Positions 6,015 to 10,353 of a DNA stretch of 10,353 nt are shown here, in pieces (within the stretch, counting starts at the first letter, position 1; each line of letters opens with the position of its first letter). The notes beneath the pieces were generated by a model that had not been told where the DNA came from, did no database searches, and worked only from the letters and a program-made list of their open reading frames with translations. The stretch spans positions 1-10,353 of the forward strand of contig JAWOFN010000127.1 in NCBI GenBank assembly GCA_046497505.1, given 5' to 3'. The DNA is from JAWOFN01 sp046497505 [NCBI: bacterium] (GTDB lineage Bacteria > Blakebacterota > Blakebacteria > Blakebacterales). A program made the position numbers and the translations under genes.

Positions 6015-6197
6015 GGATCCCTCCCTCTCTCTGCTCCCTCGCCGGGGGCGGGCTTTGCCGGCACAGGATGTGTCTGATTACATCTAGTTGAAGTTCCTGA
6101 TGCTTGCAGACTCCTTATATGTACCATACTGGTTTCCACCCTCCTCGAAAGGCCAAACCGGGAGATGGGCTCTCAGAGCGGGGAAAGGAGACTTGCG
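6015..6197. promoter_or_regulatory. Divergent promoter region between the channel operon and the hydrolase
   Basis: This 183-bp interval separates divergent genes and includes the most AT-rich patch of the window (about 6071-6135), as expected for promoters. Possible elements in the plus direction are TTGCAG (6104-6109) and CATACT (6125-6130), but the 15-bp spacer is short. In the minus direction TATAAG lies near 6119-6114 with no good -35. I cannot assign either promoter firmly. Ribosome sites are clear on both sides (GGAGG for the channel, AGGAG at 6186-6190 for the hydrolase). Confidence 0.45.
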
Positions 6198-7016
6198 ATG
6201 CGCAGGGTCCCGGGCGTAGATGAGGACATGTCCCCCGACACCGGAACCGTGACCATCCGAGGACACCGTCTCTACGTGGAGCGGCTCGGCCCGCCGGGAG
6301 GCCTTCCGCTGGTGCTCCTCCACCATGGTCTCGGGTCCGTCGGGGCGTGGCGGGACATCGCCCCCCTCCTGGCGGCGGCCGGTTTCCGGGTGCTGGCATA
6401 CGATCGGTGGGGATACGGGCGTTCCGACGACCGTCCCTCCTTCGACATCCCCGACTTCACCGACGACCTGGCCGACCTCACCGCCCTTCTGGAACACGAG
6501 GGGATGGAGCGCGCGGTCCTCGTGGGGCACAGCGACGGGGGGACCATCGCTCTGCTGTGGGCGGCGGAGGATCCGGGGCGGGTCGACGCGATGGTGAGCG
6601 TGGCCGCCCACGCCTACATCGAGCCGAAGATGGATGATGGGATCGAGGGGATCCGGCGCCGGTGGGACTCCGATCCCCGGTTCAGAGAGTCTCTGACGGC
6701 CATCCACGGGCCGCGGGCCGCGGACCTGGTGGAGGAGTGGATCGGCGCCTGGCACCGTCCTGAGAACCGCGGGTGGGACATCCGGGACCGGCTGGGGACC
6801 GTGAGCTCACCGGTCCTGGTGATCCAGGGCACCTCGGACGGCCATGCCGCCCCGCATCATGCCCGCGCCATCCACGCCGCACTGCCCGAGAGCCGTCTGT
6901 GGCTCCCCGAGGGAGCGGGTCACATGCTGCCCCGTGAACGACCCGGCCCCCTCACCGAACGTGTCCTGGGATTCCTCTCGGAGGTGCTGCCCCGGGACCG
7001 GAGGGCGGGGGGATGA
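6198..7016 (+). CDS. Alpha/beta-fold hydrolase
   Basis: A 272-residue cytoplasmic hydrolase of the alpha/beta superfamily. The oxyanion region is LLHHGLGS (40-47), the nucleophile elbow is GHSDGG with Ser112, the acid is Asp214 in GTSDGH, and the base is His242 in GAGHMLPRE, so the full triad is present. The cap between about 137 and 195 is short and helical. Substrate cannot be inferred; esters, lactones and meta-cleavage products are all possible for this superfamily. I prefer the ATG at 6198 because AGGAG (6186-6190) lies 7 bases upstream; an in-frame ATG at 6165 has poor spacing. The gene looks monocistronic, and its TGA abuts the stop codon of the convergent neighbour. Confidence 0.93.
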   Translation: MRRVPGVDEDMSPDTGTVTIRGHRLYVERLGPPGGLPLVLLHHGLGSVGAWRDIAPLLAAAGFRVLAYDRWGYGRSDDRPSFDIPDFTDDLADLTALLEHEGMERAVLVGHSDGGTIALLWAAEDPGRVDAMVSVAAHAYIEPKMDDGIEGIRRRWDSDPRFRESLTAIHGPRAADLVEEWIGAWHRPENRGWDIRDRLGTVSSPVLVIQGTSDGHAAPHHARAIHAALPESRLWLPEGAGHMLPRERPGPLTERVLGFLSEVLPRDRRAGG

Positions 7017-7868
7017 TCAGCCGCCCGCGCTCCACCCCTCCCCTTCCCGGAGGAGATGGACCTCGACCCGGCGGGCGGCATAGGGGGCACCGGTCTCGGT
7101 GACCGGAACCGTCGCCTCCCGAGCGTCGATGACCATGACCGCGCCCTCACCCATGACCTCGAAGCTCCCCGGACCCCGGACCACCGCCGTGCGCTCATCG
7201 ATCCCGATCCCTAACAGGTCGGGATGGTCGAGGACAGCGGCGAAGAGGCGCGAAATGCGCTGGCGGGCCAGGAAGTGCTGATCCACGATGACCTCGGCCC
7301 AGAGACCCAGCCCCGCGACCGTCTCGGTGGCACCGGCCCGGATGGCCTCCAGGTCGGCGTCCCCCGTGATCATCCGGCCCGACTGGACCGCCGCGCCCGC
7401 ACTGGTACCGCCGACCACCGCTCCCTCCCGGTAGCGCTGCCGCATGACCGAGGGAACGGGGGTCTCCCGGACCGCCTCCATGAAGCGGTTCTGACTGCCC
7501 CCCGGCATCCAGATCAGGTCGGAGGACCGAAGCCGGTCCAACGCTCCCTCCAGGGTGTCCAGCCTCACGACCGCCGCGTCCACACCGCCCGCCTCCATGA
7601 ACATCTCCACCGTACCCTCTCCTGCCTCCTCCCGGGAGGAGGCCTGAGGAAGGACCGAGACCCTGGCTGAGGGACCGCCGGCCAGTTCCAGTGCCCGGGC
7701 CACGACGGAAGGGGGGGTCCCGCCCCCTCCCACCACCACCAGGTGACCGGCGGGTTCCTCCGCCTCTTCGCTCCCGGAGGAGACGGGAGAGGGATCACAG
7801 CCCATCAGCAGGAGGATCAGGGCGGCGAGGAAGATCGAGACGAAGCTGTATCGGGACCGGGTCGTCAT
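7017..7868 (-). CDS. Cyanophycinase-like serine peptidase (family S51), predicted lipoprotein
   Basis: A 283-residue protein with a lipoprotein signal peptide: basic N-terminus, hydrophobic run (9-21) and lipobox LMGC with Cys24. The mature part is a peptidase S51 domain. It has the GGGG turn at 47-50, the nucleophile motif VGGTSAGAA with Ser156, the cyanophycinase motif DQHFLARQRISRL with His198, and GIGIDERTA. Cyanophycinases cut cyanophycin (poly-Asp with Arg side chains) into beta-Asp-Arg dipeptides; related family members cut other Asp peptides. The signal peptide places it outside the cytoplasm, which suggests scavenging rather than breakdown of an internal store. The start ATG 7868-7866 has GGGAG 7 bases upstream; a longer frame to 7976 would bury the signal peptide. 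No cyanophycin synthetase is in the window. Confidence 0.92.
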   Translation of the reverse strand: MTTRSRYSFVSIFLAALILLLMGCDPSPVSSGSEEAEEPAGHLVVVGGGGTPPSVVARALELAGGPSARVSVLPQASSREEAGEGTVEMFMEAGGVDAAVVRLDTLEGALDRLRSSDLIWMPGGSQNRFMEAVRETPVPSVMRQRYREGAVVGGTSAGAAVQSGRMITGDADLEAIRAGATETVAGLGLWAEVIVDQHFLARQRISRLFAAVLDHPDLLGIGIDERTAVVRGPGSFEVMGEGAVMVIDAREATVPVTETGAPYAARRVEVHLLREGEGWSAGG

Positions 7869-8041
7869 GCTGCGGCTCCCTTCATGGGTCGATGCGTCGT
7901 GTCTTTGGGCACCCCTCACTCCTTCCGGGGAAACGTCGCGAGCCCTTCGTATGCTATGTGTCGGGAGGCCGCGCATCCAGTGCCGGCTTCCGCCGGCCGG
8001 GGTTGCCGACCCCCGGGGGATGACCTACTCTGGAGTGCGTG
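7869..8041. promoter_or_regulatory. Divergent intergenic region with a GC hairpin
   Basis: This 173-bp gap lies between two divergent exported-protein genes and should hold both promoters. GCCGGC (7982-7987) and GCCGGC (7992-7997) form a perfect 6-bp stem with a TTCC loop. A TTGCCG (8003-8008) and TACTCT (8026-8031) pair with a 17-bp spacer is possible, but it would start transcription at or after the GGAG ribosome site of the following gene, so I do not rely on it. Confidence 0.4.
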
Positions 8042-9259
8042 ATGCGTGCGCGGACCCTCATATGCGCCCTGGCGAGCCTGCTGCTCCTCCCCCGGACGGG
8101 TACGGCCCAGGACTTCAGCCGCTCGGCCGGCGAGATGCGCCGCACCCCCCTGCCCGACTTCGCGAAGCTCGTCGCCGCCGAACAGGCGCGGCCGGTACGT
8201 CTGACCCTGGTGGACGGCACCGCCATGGACGGGTACGTCGGTGAGCCGGACGCTCAGAACTTCACCCTGATCATGGGGGAGGACGCGCTGATGGGGGCCC
8301 GGGTCGGGGTGGCCTGGAACCGTATCAGCGAGGTGCGTATCGAGCGGGAGCAGAGCCTGCTCAAGGGCATGCTCATGGGGACCGCCGCCGGTGCGGCGGT
8401 AGGGGCCCTCTCTCCCAGGGAGGGGGACGCAGACCGTACCCGCTGGGGCCTCACCGCCCCCGAGCGGGTCTGGGACGCAGCCCTCCAGGGAGCGGTGGCC
8501 GGGGCCCTCTCCGGTCTGCTCGAGGGACTCGACGTGGTGCTCCAGCATACGCCCCAGCAGTTCGGGCTCACCGGCACCACCATCCCCTCCCGGCGCCCGG
8601 TCCGTCCCAGCAGCCGGCTGGTCCAGACCGCGCCGGGAGCGGGGCTGGTCCTGGGAGACATGGAGGCCTCCCTGCGGACGGGCAGCGCCGCCACGGGGAC
8701 CGACCCGGTACGGGTGGAGGACACCTGGAACGGCCGCGCGGGGGGGACGGTGGCCTGGGAGACCGGCTGGGCCCTGGATCCCTCCTGGTGGCTCCGCACC
8801 CGCCTGGAGTGGACCCGTCTGCCCAGGATGAGCCTCCGGGACGGCATCGGTACCTTGGAGGTATGGCACGAGTACCAGGCATGGCGGTCGTGGGTGGGTC
8901 TCTCCCGTCCCTTCGGAGCCGTGCATCGTCTCCCCTCCCTGGAGATCTCCTTCCTGGCAGGCCTGGGGAGGGAACAGTTCCGGAGCGGGGCCGCACAGGG
9001 TCCCTCGGTCCCCGACCTGGACGGGTATGTCCGGAGTCAGCGTCAGGTAGAACTGCGCCCCATGCTCATGGCCTCGGCCGCCGTGGCGCTGCTGCGCCGC
9101 CCCTCCTTCGCCATGGCCTTCCGGGCCGAAGGGATCATGGGACCCGGGTTCCGTACCAACGCCCTCTTCGGTCCCTCGGGGACCATGCTCCTGGACCGCT
9201 GCCGTATCACCCCCATCGGCCTGAACTTCGGCCTCGAACTCCTCTTCCCCAACTTCTGA
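8042..9259 (+). CDS. Exported protein of unrecognised family, predicted outer-membrane associated
   Basis: I do not recognise this 405-residue protein as a named family. It has a signal peptide (MRARTLICALASLLLLP, cleavage likely near Ala22). A small beta-rich stretch at about 50-101 (VRLTLVDGTAMDGYVG to VAWNRISEVRI) resembles an Sm/LSm-like or carrier fold. Two Gly/Ala-rich segments follow: GMLMGTAAGAAVGA (109-122, glycine-zipper spacing) and GAVAGALSGLLEG (150-162). The C-terminal 200 residues alternate polar and aromatic/hydrophobic positions, as in beta-barrels, and the last residue is Phe, the outer-membrane targeting signal in Gram-negative bacteria. The start ATG 8042 has GGAG 6 bases upstream; a GTG three bases earlier is less well spaced. 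Function is unknown. It is divergent from the cyanophycinase-like gene and could share control with it. Confidence 0.8.
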   Translation: MRARTLICALASLLLLPRTGTAQDFSRSAGEMRRTPLPDFAKLVAAEQARPVRLTLVDGTAMDGYVGEPDAQNFTLIMGEDALMGARVGVAWNRISEVRIEREQSLLKGMLMGTAAGAAVGALSPREGDADRTRWGLTAPERVWDAALQGAVAGALSGLLEGLDVVLQHTPQQFGLTGTTIPSRRPVRPSSRLVQTAPGAGLVLGDMEASLRTGSAATGTDPVRVEDTWNGRAGGTVAWETGWALDPSWWLRTRLEWTRLPRMSLRDGIGTLEVWHEYQAWRSWVGLSRPFGAVHRLPSLEISFLAGLGREQFRSGAAQGPSVPDLDGYVRSQRQVELRPMLMASAAVALLRRPSFAMAFRAEGIMGPGFRTNALFGPSGTMLLDRCRITPIGLNFGLELLFPNF

Positions 9260-9310
9260 CAGCAGCGCGGGATCTGGCCGGCGATCAAGACGGAGAACCG
9301 GGACCGCGGA

Positions 9311-9331
9311 GGCGTACTGATACGGTACGCC
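9311..9331. terminator. Hairpin between convergent genes, possible bidirectional terminator
   Basis: GGCGTAC (9311-9317) pairs perfectly with GTACGCC (9325-9331) around a 7-base loop, in the 124-bp gap between the 3' ends of the exported-protein gene and the amidase gene. No U tract follows on either strand, so intrinsic termination would be weak; position is the main argument. Confidence 0.35.
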
Positions 9332-9383
9332 GCACAAGGTCCGAGGACTGCAACGCCGAGAGGGCGCGAAAGACCCGCTCAGG

Positions 9384-10353
9384 TCAGGCGAAGTGGGGGC
9401 GGAGCGTGTGCCACTGAGTCGCCCTCTCATACTGCCACCCGATATCCAGGATCGTCTCCTCGTCGTACAGCCGTCCCGTGACCATGATGACCATGGGATC
9501 GCCGTCTTCGTCGAACCCGCACGGCACCGCCAGGGCGGGATGTCCGGTGAGGTTCGTCATGGTGAGGCTGGCACTGCTGTTCGGTGTGATGAAGGCGTCG
9601 TACTGCTTCATGAGCACGTCGGCCTCGCGCATCAGGATCCGGCGGGCCCGCTGGGCACGGATGAACTCCACCGCGGGCACGAACCGGTGGGTCCGGAAGG
9701 TGTCGGGCCATGCGCCCCGGCTCTGACGGACCAACTCGCGCACCCGGCCGCTCCGGACCAGGTCGTCGAAGGCCGCGGCGGCCTCCACGCTCAGCACGAT
9801 CCGGATGGCGCCGATGGGCAGGTCGGGGAGCTCGATCGGCTCCAGGTCCGCTCCCAGTCTCCGCAGCACATCCAGGGCGTCGGCGTAGACCCTGCGGCGC
9901 TTCTCGCTCCACCGTGAGCTGGTGAACTCGGAGGGGATGTAGCCGATCCGAAGTTCCGAGAGGTCCCGGGGGCGCTCCCATCGGAAGGGAGCGTCCACCA
10001 CGGTGGGATCCTTCCCGTCGGAGCCCCTGACCGCCTCGAACACCAGGGCCGCGTCCTCCACACTCCGGCAGATCGGTCCCAGCTTGTCCATCGACCAGGA
10101 GAGGGCCATCGCCCCGTAGCGGCTGATCCGGCCGAAGGTGGGCCGCAGTCCCACCGTACCGCAGCGGGCCGAGGGGCTCATGATGCTTCCCAGGGTCTCC
10201 GATCCGATCGAGAAGCCCACCAGACCTGCCGCGGTGGCGGCAGCGGGGCCGGCACTCGACCCGCTGGAGCCCTGCTCCGGGTCCCACGGGTTCCGGGTCC
10301 GCCCGCCGTACCACCGGTCCCCCATGGCCAGGGCCCCCAGGGTCAGCTTGGCC
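9384..10353 (-). CDS. Amidase-signature family enzyme, 3' part (N-terminus beyond window edge)
   Basis: The last 323 residues of a Ser-cisSer-Lys amidase, whose members hydrolyse amides. The frame runs unbroken off the right edge. The visible start of the fragment is AKLTLGALAMGDRWYGG, followed by the signature EQGSSGSSAG and GSETLGSI. Counting from the Met at 10325-10323, the probable nucleophile is Ser47 (codon 10187-10185) and the probable cis-Ser is Ser23, 24 residues earlier as in well-studied members. The catalytic Lys would be in the missing N-terminal part. The C-terminal section (NLTGHPALAVPCGFDEDGDP to QWHTLRPHF) is typical of the subgroup often named amidase or GatA-like. It is not a convincing GatA, since no gatB or gatC is adjacent. 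Substrate is unknown. The in-frame Met at 10325 is internal, not the start. Confidence 0.93.
   Translation of the reverse strand, partial: AKLTLGALAMGDRWYGGRTRNPWDPEQGSSGSSAGPAAATAAGLVGFSIGSETLGSIMSPSARCGTVGLRPTFGRISRYGAMALSWSMDKLGPICRSVEDAALVFEAVRGSDGKDPTVVDAPFRWERPRDLSELRIGYIPSEFTSSRWSEKRRRVYADALDVLRRLGADLEPIELPDLPIGAIRIVLSVEAAAAFDDLVRSGRVRELVRQSRGAWPDTFRTHRFVPAVEFIRAQRARRILMREADVLMKQYDAFITPNSSASLTMTNLTGHPALAVPCGFDEDGDPMVIMVTGRLYDEETILDIGWQYERATQWHTLRPHFA

Noticed and set aside
6165-6197. ATG at 6165 as start of the alpha/beta hydrolase
   Set aside because: GGGAG is directly adjacent to that ATG, too close to work, while the ATG at 6198 has AGGAG at a 7-base spacing.
8003-8031. TTGCCG/TACTCT pair as a promoter for the exported-protein gene
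   Set aside because: Spacing is ideal, but transcription would start at or after the GGAG ribosome site at 8032-8035, which looks used; only 3 of 6 bases match in the -10.
7916-9430. 504-codon minus-strand open frame antisense to the exported protein
   Set aside because: Same GC artefact: Gly/Pro/His-rich, no domain, and the plus-strand gene has a signal peptide, ribosome site and C-terminal Phe.

Overview
The window is GC-rich (roughly two-thirds G+C or more) chromosomal DNA from a Gram-negative-type bacterium. An outer-membrane-style protein with a signal peptide and a terminal Phe, a lipoprotein cyanophycinase homologue and the overall gene style would fit Gemmatimonadota or a similar lineage. 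That placement is inference, because the window holds no rRNA or other phylogenetic marker.

Layout. Positions 1-207 (minus strand) are the 5' end of a group II intron that looks like class IIC; the rest lies beyond the left edge. It is inserted just past the intrinsic terminator (212-237) of a cold-shock protein gene (262-462, minus). The 363-bp gap 463-825 holds a probable csp promoter, a terminator-like hairpin with a U tract inside the presumed csp leader, a second hairpin near the csp ribosome site, and a strong hairpin ahead of the next gene. That gene (826-2976, plus) is a membrane hybrid histidine kinase with PAS, kinase and receiver domains; the receiver's phospho-acceptor Asp is replaced by Asn.

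A probable minus-strand operon follows in transcription order: MscS-type channel (6014-5106), small coiled-coil stress-type protein (5058-4762), SlyD-type FKBP prolyl isomerase (4622-4140) and GT4 glycosyltransferase (4120-2984). It suggests envelope and stress maintenance. Its last gene converges on the kinase gene with 7 bp between stop codons.

The right part has an alpha/beta hydrolase (6198-7016, plus) whose stop codon directly abuts that of a convergent secreted cyanophycinase-like lipoprotein (7868-7017, minus). Then comes a divergent exported protein of unrecognised family with a predicted outer-membrane C-terminus (8042-9259, plus), and the 3' part of an amidase-signature enzyme (9384-10353, minus) cut by the window edge.

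Most of the window is ordinary chromosome. The parts most worth a second look are the intron/terminator junction, the csp leader, the degenerate receiver, and the unrecognised exported protein. I see no CRISPR array, tRNA, rRNA, phage genes or defence system.
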